A stretch of DNA of 64,000 bases from Aeromonas rivipollensis (lineage in GTDB: Bacteria; Pseudomonadota; Gammaproteobacteria; Enterobacterales; Aeromonadaceae), in contig NZ_CP149130.1 in the NCBI RefSeq assembly GCF_037811135.1, positions 2,972,501-3,036,500 on the forward strand, in the 5' to 3' direction. Positions 18,888 through 28,924 of the stretch are shown in pieces. The position numbers and the translations under genes were made by a program. The notes under the pieces were generated by a model. It had not been told where the DNA came from and ran no database searches. It saw only the letters and a program-made list of their open reading frames with translations. Within the stretch, counting starts at the first letter, position 1. The number at the start of each line of letters is the position of its first letter.

Positions 18888-20130
18888 GCGCCTGCTCCCC
18901 TCCGGCAGCGGCGCCCTGCTGGTGCTGGTGGTGCTGATTGGCATCAACCTGCGCCCCTTCCTCACCGCCATAGGCCCCCTGGCGGGGCAGATAGACGCCC
19001 AGCTGGGCCTCGGCATGGACAGGCTGGCCTGGGTCACCCTGCTGCCGCTGCTGCTGATCGGGGTCGGTGTCTTGCTCACCCCGGCCCTGCTCGACAAGGC
19101 CGGGCCGCGCCCCTTGCTCGGGGCGGCCCTGTTGCTACTGACGCTGGGCAGCGCCCTGCGCCTCGATCTGTCCAGCGGCACCCTGCTCATCGCCAGCGCC
19201 GCCCTGTGCGGGCTGGGGTCGGCCCTGGTGCAGGGGACACTGCCCGGCCTCATCAAGGGGGCCTTTGCGGGCAAGGTGCCCCTGGTGATGGGGATCTTCT
19301 CGGCCTGCATGATGGGGGGCGGGGCGCTCGGCGCCGTGCTCACCCCCAGGGTCGCCCTCCACCTCGACTGGTCCCAGGCGCTGGCCCTCTGGAGCCTGCC
19401 GGTGCTGCTGGCCCTGCTCTGGCTCGGCTGGCGGGTGCGCCTGCCCGCCGCCGCGCCGCACTCCCCCGAATCAGGGGAGCAGCGGCTGATCGCGCTGCCC
19501 CGCGCCTGGCTGCTGATCGCCTGCTTTGGCATCATCAACAGCGGCTACGGCATCGTCGTGGCCTGGCTGGCCCCCGCCTACCTTGCGCTGGGTTGGAGCC
19601 CCCAGCAGGGGGGCGAGCTGGTGGCCTGGCTGGCCCTGGCCCAGACCGCCAGCGGCCTGGGTCTGCCGCTGCTGGCGGCCCGCAAGCTTGACCGCCGCCC
19701 CTGGATGGGGCTGGCCATTGTGATGCAGGTGGCGGGCTTTGGCGGCCTCTGGCTCGCCCCGGAGGCCGCCCCCATCCTCTGGTGCCTGCTGTGCGGCGCA
19801 GGCCTTGGCGGCAGCTTCTCCCTCATCATGGTGATGGCGCTGGATCACCTGCCAGACCCCAGACGCGCCGGTAGCCTGAGCGCCCTGATGCAGGGATTTG
19901 GCTTCATACTGGCGGCCACAGGCCCCTGGGTGGCGGCCCGCCTGCACCACCTGAGCGGTGACTTCGCCAGCGCCTGGCAGTGGCAGCTCGGCGGTTTGGT
20001 GCTGATGAGCCTGATGGTGCTACGCCTGGATCCGCGCCACTACGCTCGCGTGATGGGGGCCAGGGCGTTGGAGCAGCCCGCCCCTCTCACCCAAAGGGCC
20101 CAGACGGCACAAAGCGATACACCGGCCTAG
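18880..20130 (+). CDS. MFS transporter, CynX/NimT family
   Basis: 416-aa, twelve-span transporter. The N-terminal GINLRPFLTAIGPLAGQI and the LGLGMDRLAWVTLLPLL segment are typical of the CynX/NimT/YeaN branch. It overlaps the deaminase gene by 8 bases, so translation is coupled. A perfect 13-bp hairpin whose loop is this gene's own stop codon follows. Substrate unknown; the deaminase partner suggests a nitrogenous base. Confidence 0.85.
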   Translation: MVKRLLPSGSGALLVLVVLIGINLRPFLTAIGPLAGQIDAQLGLGMDRLAWVTLLPLLLIGVGVLLTPALLDKAGPRPLLGAALLLLTLGSALRLDLSSGTLLIASAALCGLGSALVQGTLPGLIKGAFAGKVPLVMGIFSACMMGGGALGAVLTPRVALHLDWSQALALWSLPVLLALLWLGWRVRLPAAAPHSPESGEQRLIALPRAWLLIACFGIINSGYGIVVAWLAPAYLALGWSPQQGGELVAWLALAQTASGLGLPLLAARKLDRRPWMGLAIVMQVAGFGGLWLAPEAAPILWCLLCGAGLGGSFSLIMVMALDHLPDPRRAGSLSALMQGFGFILAATGPWVAARLHHLSGDFASAWQWQLGGLVLMSLMVLRLDPRHYARVMGARALEQPAPLTQRAQTAQSDTPA

Positions 20131-20143
20131 GGCCGGTGTATCG
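20115..20143. terminator. Perfect hairpin whose loop is the stop codon
   Basis: CGATACACCGGCC (20115-20127) pairs with GGCCGGTGTATCG (20131-20143); the three-base loop is the TAG stop of the transporter. It lacks T tracts, but its position between convergent genes suggests transcript-end formation or mRNA protection. Confidence 0.6.
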
Positions 20144-20173
20144 GGAGCACATCAGAGGGCGATGAGGGGCGCA

Positions 20174-21184
20174 CTAGCGCCCCTTCTTCTGCCGTCCGGC
20201 CTGGGGGGAGCGCGGTTTGCCCGCAGCCGGTTTGCCACCCTTGGCCGGAGCGCCCTTGCCAGCAGCGCCTTTACCGGCCGCGACCTTGCCTGCACCGCCC
20301 TTGCCCGCAGGGCTCTTCTTCTCGAAGGCCTCCGGGCCCGGCACATTGGGGCGCCCGCCAATCTCGTGATCGTCGTCCCGGCGCGGCTTCTTGCCCTGGG
20401 CCGGTTTGGCGGTTTGCGCCGCCGGGGTCTTGGGTTTCTCCCCCTTGGCCGGTTTTACCTCGGAGGAGGAGTCTTCAATGAGCTTGAACAGCTCGATCAG
20501 CTCGTCGTCGGTGAGATCGCGCCACTCCCCCACCGGCAGCCCCTTGAGGCTGACGTTCATGATGCGGATGCGCTCGAGCTTGGTCACCTCGAAGCCGAAG
20601 TGCTCGCACATGCGGCGGATCTGGCGGTTCAACCCCTGCACCAGGGTGATGCGGAACACGAAGGGGGCCTCTCGCTTCACCTTGCACTTCTTGGTGACGG
20701 CCCCGAGGATGGGCACCCCGGCCCCCATGCCCCGGATAAAGTCATCGGTCACCGGCTTGTCGACGGTCACCAGGTACTCTTTCTCGTGATCGTTGCCCGC
20801 CCGCAGTATCTTGTTCACCAGATCCCCGTGGTTGGTGAGGAAGATGAGCCCCTGGGAGTCCTTGTCGAGGCGGCCGATGGGGAAGATGCGGGTGCTGTGG
20901 TTGACGAAATCGACGATGTTGTCCTTCTCTCCCGCCTCTGTGGTGGAGACGATGCCCACCGGCTTGTTCAGCACGATGAAGACCAGGCTGTCGGCTTCGC
21001 GCGCCTCTATCACCTGACCGTTGACCTTGACCAGATCCCCGGCAAACACCTGATCGCCGATCCCGGCCCGCTTGCCGTTGATGTAGACATGGCCCTGCTC
21101 GATGAAGCGGTCGGCCTCGCGGCGGGAGCAGATGCCGCTCTCGCTGATGTATTTGTTCAGGCGCATGGATTCATCGGCCAGCAT
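20174..21184 (-). CDS. rluF: 23S rRNA pseudouridine(2604) synthase RluF
   Basis: Modifies U2604 of 23S rRNA. N-terminal S4 RNA-binding domain ([20 protein letters not shown]), then the RsuA-family catalytic [10 protein letters not shown] with the nucleophilic Asp, [12 protein letters not shown] and [17 protein letters not shown], all near identical to E. coli RluF. At 336 aa it is longer than E. coli (290) because of a C-terminal Lys/Ala/Gly/Pro-rich tail from about residue 245, probably disordered and RNA-binding. The ATG at 21184 aligns with the E. coli start. Confidence 0.95.
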   Translation of the reverse strand: MLADESMRLNKYISESGICSRREADRFIEQGHVYINGKRAGIGDQVFAGDLVKVNGQVIEAREADSLVFIVLNKPVGIVSTTEAGEKDNIVDFVNHSTRIFPIGRLDKDSQGLIFLTNHGDLVNKILRAGNDHEKEYLVTVDKPVTDDFIRGMGAGVPILGAVTKKCKVKREAPFVFRITLVQGLNRQIRRMCEHFGFEVTKLERIRIMNVSLKGLPVGEWRDLTDDELIELFKLIEDSSSEVKPAKGEKPKTPAAQTAKPAQGKKPRRDDDHEIGGRPNVPGPEAFEKKSPAGKGGAGKVAAGKGAAGKGAPAKGGKPAAGKPRSPQAGRQKKGR

Positions 21185-23163
<1,979 letters not shown>

Positions 23164-23193
23164 TCACGCCCTTCCCCGTGACATCCCCCAAAG

Positions 23194-23222
23194 CAACAGG
23201 GCAGCCCATGGCTGCCCTGTTG
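23194..23222 (+). terminator. Terminator of gdhA
   Basis: Perfect 13-bp stem CAACAGGGCAGCC / GGCTGCCCTGTTG, three-base loop CAT, followed by a weak T-rich tail (TGTTATC). Confidence 0.78.
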
Positions 23223-23349
23223 TGTTATCTGCATCGAGGTGGCTTTCATCAGGGCAATCGCCGGTAGTGTGCCCCGGCGTCACTTCACGCTCACTTCACC
23301 CAGCCATGACATCCTCACCCCTCTTCCATAGGCGAACGAGGAGAACGAG

Positions 23350-23565
23350 ATGACAACGACCATAGGCGCCCTTCTGCTCCTGGCCGGGCTCGGCTGCTTT
23401 GTGGCCTTCAACCTGCTTGGCACCACAGTGGATGCACAGGGATTCTTGCACGAGCCCTTTGCCCTGCTGCCCCTGGGCTATCTGCTGCTCTTCACCGGCA
23501 TGGTGCTCAGCTTGCGCCCTCTACTGCGCAGGGCCCTCGCCAAAGGGGAGGACAACCGGCCATGA
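23350..23565 (+). CDS. DUF3955-type small membrane protein
   Basis: 71 aa with two membrane spans (GALLLLAGLGCFVAFNLLG and LPLGYLLLFTGMVLSL) joined by TTVDAQGFLHEPF, which fits the DUF3955 pattern (NLxGxxVDxxGxLHEPFxLxPLG) as I recall it. GAGGAG precedes the ATG by 6 bases. Function unknown. Confidence 0.75.
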   Translation: MTTTIGALLLLAGLGCFVAFNLLGTTVDAQGFLHEPFALLPLGYLLLFTGMVLSLRPLLRRALAKGEDNRP

Positions 23566-23578
23566 TGCGTCGGGGGAC

Positions 23579-23947
23579 TCAGCGATAGCGGCTGATCTCG
23601 ATGAGGTTCTGATCCGGATCCAGGCAATAGACAGATTCGATGGGGCCGCAGGCGCCGCTCTTCGTCACGGGCCCCTCCACTATCTCGACCCCCTGGCTCT
23701 CGAGCTGGGCCATCACCTGATCCAGGGGCCAGCGGGTGATGAGGCAGAGATCCCCCGAACCTACCTGTGCCCGGTTGCGCGGCTCCTCCCCCAGCAGTTG
23801 CAGATTGATCTTCTGGTTGCCAAAACGCAGGGCCCGGCGCCCGGCCCCGAAGGTGATGGGCTCCATCTTGAAGGCGCGGCTGTAGAATCCCACCGCCCGC
23901 TCTATGTCGCTGACCGTCAATACCAGATGGTCGATATGGCTGATCAT
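23579..23947 (-). CDS. VOC-family protein (GLOD5-like)
   Basis: 122-aa vicinal-oxygen-chelate domain: HIDHLVLTVSDIERAVGFYSRAF with the first metal His, an internal GNQKINLQLLG, and the ending ESVYCLDPDQNLIEISRY with the metal Glu. It resembles glyoxalase-domain-containing protein 5 and similar bacterial proteins. Substrate unknown. It converges on the DUF3955 gene. Confidence 0.85.
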   Translation of the reverse strand: MISHIDHLVLTVSDIERAVGFYSRAFKMEPITFGAGRRALRFGNQKINLQLLGEEPRNRAQVGSGDLCLITRWPLDQVMAQLESQGVEIVEGPVTKSGACGPIESVYCLDPDQNLIEISRYR

Positions 23948-24062
23948 GCTTCCTCCCTGTGGTGGTGATTAGCGCCCCATCATAGCCAGCCCCCTTGGCA
24001 AAGACTGTGCCTTGGCGCACATCCATTATCCCTAAGCATTTCTTTTATCAGGGGAATACGCC

Positions 24063-24530
24063 TTATCGCACGGCGGCACAGGCCTTGTCGCGCTGGGCAA
24101 GCAGGGCTTCGTCTTCGCTCTCCATGGCCGCCAGAATGGCCTGATTGCAGGCTCGCTCCGCGAGCTTCGCCGGGCTCTGCCTGGCATCGGCGATCTCCGC
24201 AATCATGGGGCGATAGCCGATGGCGGCCGAGCAGTACATGGTGCGGTACTTTGGGAGCTGCCAGCTACTGTCATCCTGTCGCGATAACTCATCGCACAGC
24301 TTGCCAAACAGCGCCCTTGCCTTGACCGTACACTGGCTAAAGCGCCGCACATCCTGCTCATAGGGACGACAGACGCTGTTCTGTTTGATCTGCCAGAGCT
24401 GATAAGAGAAGGGGACTTGCTCCCCCTCATACTGCACCACCAGCGCCTTGACCTCGGTGCCATAGATATCCGTCACCTGCTGCTGCACCAAGTTGAGATA
24501 AGCCGAAAAAAGATAGGAAACCGGATCCAT
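24063..24530 (-). CDS. Hypothetical cytoplasmic protein with several cysteines
   Basis: 155 aa from an ATG with an excellent AGGAGG ribosome site. Mostly helical and hydrophilic, no signal peptide, with Cys residues spread through it (VCRPYE, QCTVKA, KLCDEL, YCSAAIG, ACNQAIL, KACAAV). I do not recognise the family. It is divergent from the nuclease-helicase gene, sharing a ~150-bp promoter region. Confidence 0.6.
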   Translation of the reverse strand: MDPVSYLFSAYLNLVQQQVTDIYGTEVKALVVQYEGEQVPFSYQLWQIKQNSVCRPYEQDVRRFSQCTVKARALFGKLCDELSRQDDSSWQLPKYRTMYCSAAIGYRPMIAEIADARQSPAKLAERACNQAILAAMESEDEALLAQRDKACAAVR

Positions 24531-24682
24531 CACCACCTCCTTGTGGTTGGCTTTGCTGCTCTGCACCGCTAAAACCCTGATGGATTTTCAAACGAGTAAC
24601 AGGCGGCAACAGCTTACTGATTTAGTTACGAAAAATGATACTCTTCCCACCATCCTCATGTACAAGCTCAAGGTCAATAGTG

Positions 24683-27600
24683 ATGCAACAATGCGGTATT
24701 TATGAACAGCTCATTACTCAACTGCTGGCATCCCGACTCGACCGAGATCGCTTTTACGTAGGAGAGCGCCAGCTTGACCCCTCCGAAGCTGCCGTCTGGT
24801 TATCTCGATTTCTTAGCCACATTTTGGAATATGCGGTGGGCTCGGTAGCCGCTGGGGATGATCAACTACAACGGCAGATTGAACTGGCCAATCAATTACT
24901 ACTCTGGTTGAAAGATCACATTCAAGACCCTGGCTTTGTTGAAGAAAACCTGATTAGCAGCCAAGGCAACATCCTCACCGCCCTCTATGCACTGGATAAC
25001 CCCCTCTCCGCCAATTTAAAGCAATATGCTGAGGATATTTTTCCTCTGACTGGGCTGACCCAAAGTGAGTTGTTTTGCGGTAGCAATGCGGGCTTGTCGA
25101 TGGAATCAGAGATTAAACGGGAAATATTATCTGCAGATAGCATCTGCTGGCTGGTCTCGTTTATCAAATGGGCAGGCATTCGTATTTTCCGCCATGAGCT
25201 GGAAGAATTTACCCGTAGTGGCCGCAAGTTAAAAGTCATCACCACCTCTTATATGGGGGCCACTGATGCCAAAGCAGTAGAGTTTTTAGCCAACCTACCT
25301 AATACCGAAGTCAAACTCAGCTATAACACTCAACGTGAGCGCTTGCATGCCAAGAGCTATCTCTTTTATCGCGAGACCGGCTTTCATACTGGTTATATAG
25401 GTTCCTCTAACCTCTCCCATTCAGCCCTCACCAGTGGATTAGAGTGGAACCTTAAAATCACCTCGCAAGAGATCCCCCATATCATTGAGAAATCCCTCAG
25501 TACCTTTGAAACCTATTGGGAATCCGATGATTTTGAGCTGTTTGATGGCAAGCTCGAAAGCCGAACAAAATTACAGCATGCTCTACAAGAAGCCCGTAGC
25601 GACGGTGACAAGCACAATCCTGCCCACTTCTTTGATATCACACCATTCCCTCATCAGCAGGAGATCCTTGAGCAACTGGCAATGGAGCGTTCTCTGCATC
25701 AACGCTTTCGTAACTTGATCGTTGCGGCAACCGGTACAGGCAAAACGCTGATCTCAGCCTTTGATTTTGCTCGTTTTCTGAAAATAAAACCCGATGCCAA
25801 GTTGCTGTTTGTCGCCCATAAAGAGGAGATCTTGCGCCAGGCACAGGCGGCTTACCGAGGAGTACTTAAACAGTCTCACTTTGGCGAGTTGATGGTTGGC
25901 GGTGTGACACCAAACCACTACAAGCAACTCTTTGCTTCAGTGCAGTCCTTGAATAATCAACTACCGAACTTGCGTCTTAGCCCTGATTACTTCGATTACA
26001 TCGTTATCGATGAGGTTCACCATATTACGGCGGCCAGTTATCGTGGCTTGCTCGCCGCCTTTTCCCCTCACATTCTCTTGGGATTGACAGCCACTCCTGA
26101 GCGCCACGATGGCGGTGATATTCTCGCCGATTTTTGTGGCGTGATCGCAGCCGAAATCCGCCTACCAGAAGCCATCAATCGTCGCCATCTCTGTCCATTC
26201 CAATATTTTGGCATCGACGATGATACAGATTTACGCCAAGTCCCTTGGAAAAATGGCCGCTATGACATCACCGAGCTCACCAATATCTACACCCACAATC
26301 AGCAGCGGGTGCAGAAAATAGTCCAGAGCCTCGATGAGATCGTCACCGATATTACCAAGATCAAAGCACTGGCATTTTGCGTGAGCCGTGACCATGCCGA
26401 CTTTATGTGTAAGGCCTTTTTACTCAAGGGCATCAAGGCGGACATTCTCACCAGCGATAACCGCGACGAGCGGCATAGTAAACAACAAGGTTTGCGCACT
26501 GGCGTTATCAACATTCTCTGCGTAGTGGACATTTTCAACGAAGGTGTCGATATTCCGGAAGTCGATACCTTGCTGTTTTTAAGACCAACGGAAAGCCTAA
26601 CCATTTTCTTACAGCAATTAGGACGTGGCCTGCGACTGGCAAACGATAAAGAGTGCTGCACAGTGCTGGACTTTGTCGGCAATGCCCGTGCGGAATATGA
26701 CTTTGCCCAAAAATTCCGAGCACTGGTTGGCAAAACCAATAAGGCGATTAGCCACGAAATCAAGCAGGGCTTCCCTCATGCCCCCTTGGGTTGTCGCATC
26801 GAGCTATCGAAGCAGACCCAAGAGTTGATACTGAATAATATCCGCCAAGCCACCCTTAATACGGCACGGTTGATTGGTCTGATCCGCCGTTTCTCACAGG
26901 ATTGTGATTTGCCGCTGACCCTGGCGAACTTTTTGAGGTTTTACCCTCACATCACTCTTGGGGAGGTCTACAAACGCGGCAACTGGAGCGCATTGGTCAA
27001 GCAAGCACACAACTACACAGTTTCTGAGTTCACCGACGATAAGCTACACACCCTCTACACCCGTGCCATTAACACCCGCTTGCTCGGCTGTGATGCGCTC
27101 CATTACTTGCAATTTCTGCAAGAGCTGGCTGCAGGACACTTTTCCCCCCCTTCTGAACAAGATGAACGCATGGCCTTGATGTGCCATTACGACTTCTGGC
27201 AACAGAGCGGTCCCAAGGCGGGTTTCGCCACCCTGGCGCAGAGCCTTAAGCGGCTCGAACACCCGGAGCTCAGGGTTGAGCTGGCAGATCTGCTAGCCCT
27301 GTTGATCAACCGAGTGCAACACGAGCAATTAGCTATGCCTCATCTTCCCGGCAACCCGTTGCGACTGCATGCTCGTTATGCCAGAGAGCAGATTTTGGTG
27401 GGATTTGGCGCTACCCGTTTTGCTCAGCAGCCCTTAGCCCGTGAGGGTGTCTTCGTCATCGCAGAGCAAAATATCGAGTTGCTCTTTGTGACCTTGAACA
27501 AAACGGAGAAACACTTCTCCCCCACCACGCGCTACCACGATTACGCCATCAGCGAGTCGCTTTTCCATTGGCAGAGTCAAAACAGCGCTCGCCCCGATCG

Positions 27601-27829
27601 TGGCAAGGGTTTGAGTTACATCGAACAAAAGGAGAAGGGGAAGCGCCTGTTTTTGTTCGTCCGTGAGCAGAATAGAGATGAGTTTGGACGAACCCTCGGC
27701 TTCGTGAACTTTGGTGAAGTGGAGTACGTCTCCCACAGCGGCAGCCAACCGATGAACATTAAATGGCGTCTCACTACCCCGATGCCGCCCTTTATGTGGA
27801 AAGAAGCTGCCAAATTGGCGGTTGGTTGA
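24683..27829 (+). CDS. Phospholipase D-like nuclease / superfamily 2 helicase / DUF3427 protein
   Basis: About 1048 aa. Order: N-terminal helical part; PLD/HKD-type nuclease (RLHAKSYLFYRETGF near residue 219, then GSSNLSHSALTSGLEWN); DEAD/DEAH helicase with Walker A ATGTGKTLIS near 347, DEVHH near 442, LTATPER, and QQLGRGLRL; C-terminal DUF3427-like region from roughly 850 (FVTLNKTEKHFSPTTRYHDY, HWQSQNSARPDRGKG). Codon use is clearly more AT-rich than neighbours, indicating acquisition. The ATG at 24683 is preferred over 24635. Such proteins may act in DNA damage repair or phage defence, but no partner genes are adjacent. Confidence 0.82.
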   Translation: MQQCGIYEQLITQLLASRLDRDRFYVGERQLDPSEAAVWLSRFLSHILEYAVGSVAAGDDQLQRQIELANQLLLWLKDHIQDPGFVEENLISSQGNILTALYALDNPLSANLKQYAEDIFPLTGLTQSELFCGSNAGLSMESEIKREILSADSICWLVSFIKWAGIRIFRHELEEFTRSGRKLKVITTSYMGATDAKAVEFLANLPNTEVKLSYNTQRERLHAKSYLFYRETGFHTGYIGSSNLSHSALTSGLEWNLKITSQEIPHIIEKSLSTFETYWESDDFELFDGKLESRTKLQHALQEARSDGDKHNPAHFFDITPFPHQQEILEQLAMERSLHQRFRNLIVAATGTGKTLISAFDFARFLKIKPDAKLLFVAHKEEILRQAQAAYRGVLKQSHFGELMVGGVTPNHYKQLFASVQSLNNQLPNLRLSPDYFDYIVIDEVHHITAASYRGLLAAFSPHILLGLTATPERHDGGDILADFCGVIAAEIRLPEAINRRHLCPFQYFGIDDDTDLRQVPWKNGRYDITELTNIYTHNQQRVQKIVQSLDEIVTDITKIKALAFCVSRDHADFMCKAFLLKGIKADILTSDNRDERHSKQQGLRTGVINILCVVDIFNEGVDIPEVDTLLFLRPTESLTIFLQQLGRGLRLANDKECCTVLDFVGNARAEYDFAQKFRALVGKTNKAISHEIKQGFPHAPLGCRIELSKQTQELILNNIRQATLNTARLIGLIRRFSQDCDLPLTLANFLRFYPHITLGEVYKRGNWSALVKQAHNYTVSEFTDDKLHTLYTRAINTRLLGCDALHYLQFLQELAAGHFSPPSEQDERMALMCHYDFWQQSGPKAGFATLAQSLKRLEHPELRVELADLLALLINRVQHEQLAMPHLPGNPLRLHARYAREQILVGFGATRFAQQPLAREGVFVIAEQNIELLFVTLNKTEKHFSPTTRYHDYAISESLFHWQSQNSARPDRGKGLSYIEQKEKGKRLFLFVREQNRDEFGRTLGFVNFGEVEYVSHSGSQPMNIKWRLTTPMPPFMWKEAAKLAVG

Positions 27830-27878
27830 ACGACCAATCACAACAGAGCCCAACAAAGGACAGGCCGCCTTCGTATCG

Positions 27879-28466
27879 TTAACAGGCAATCCGCTCTATG
27901 CGGCCGCCGCTGAGTTTGAAGAAGGCATCCTGCGGCAGCTCCTGCAGCCAGGTGGTGGTGTAGTCGAGATCGGCATAGGCGCCGCGCAGCATGGCGCCGA
28001 ACAGACCGTGGGAGACGACGATGGCCTGCTTGGCAATTCCTTCGTCCTGCAGCCATGCATGGGCCCGGCGCTGAATGCTCTGGAAGCTCTCTCCATTCGG
28101 GGCCTGCAGATACCAATCCGGCTCTTCCAGATCGAGCTCGGGATGGGCCGCCAACAGCTCAGGAACCCGGCGGCTCTCCCACTCCCCCATGCCCAGCTCC
28201 ACCAGCCGTTCGTCCCAGACGATGAGTTCCTTATCCAATCCAAGCTGCTGGCATACCCGCTCCGCCGTCTGTCGGGCACGACCGAGGGGGCTGGCATAAA
28301 GGGTCCAGCTCGCGGGCTCAGTCAAGAGATCTGCCAGGCGGGCACCCATGGCGAGGGCCTGGGCTTCGCCTCTGGCGGTCAGATCCGAGTTGCAACGCCC
28401 CTGCAGCCTCAGCTCGGCGTTATAGCGGGTCTGGCCGTGGCGCAGCAAATATAGGGTTCGAGACAT
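27879..28466 (-). CDS. Histidine phosphatase family protein (GpmB/CobC-like)
   Basis: The N-terminal catalytic motif LYLLRHGQTRYNAE (phospho-histidine acceptor) and the C-terminal VVSHGLFGAMLRG second His define the superfamily, with Glu in VELGMGEWESR as proton donor. AGGAG precedes the ATG at 28466 by five bases; upstream in-frame codons are rejected. 195 aa, cytoplasmic. It could dephosphorylate a sugar phosphate or a cobalamin/folate intermediate. Confidence 0.88.
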   Translation of the reverse strand: MSRTLYLLRHGQTRYNAELRLQGRCNSDLTARGEAQALAMGARLADLLTEPASWTLYASPLGRARQTAERVCQQLGLDKELIVWDERLVELGMGEWESRRVPELLAAHPELDLEEPDWYLQAPNGESFQSIQRRAHAWLQDEGIAKQAIVVSHGLFGAMLRGAYADLDYTTTWLQELPQDAFFKLSGGRIERIAC

Positions 28467-28924
28467 GGTTTCTCCTGCAGGTTCAACGAGATAACGAAAG
28501 CGGGAGACGCATGATAACAGATGTGGAGGGTCAACCAAGGCACAGACGAAGCCAGATACCTATATGGCACTGTGACATCACATCCCAATGGTCATGGTGA
28601 ACGCAACTCTACGGCAACAATTACCATGCCCAAAGCGCCTCACATGAATGGGGCCCAGCACTACAAAGCGCCTCCAGGACTCTCCCCGAGCAGTATTTCA
28701 ATGACAGGTCACGACCGGAACGATCTATTCCCAGATTTTCCATACCCCTGTTTTTCAAGCGGGAAAATTTGGAACCCGCCTTTGGATAGGGGGCGGGAGG
28801 GCATTGCCATCAAGGGGTAAATTCAGTGTTTTTACTCTGATCCTGGGCCCATTTTGGTGCGTATCGCTGGCCGGTTTGGGGCACCCCTGGTGTACAATCT
28901 GCCACCCGATTTCCCAGCCCGGCC
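28467..28924. other. Intergenic region upstream of the MHYT gene
   Basis: 458 bp with no supported gene. A weak ATTTTCC/GGAAAAT inverted pair surrounds 28734-28770, and TACAAT near 28890 could be a -10 element for the downstream gene. Nothing else recognised. Confidence 0.5.
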
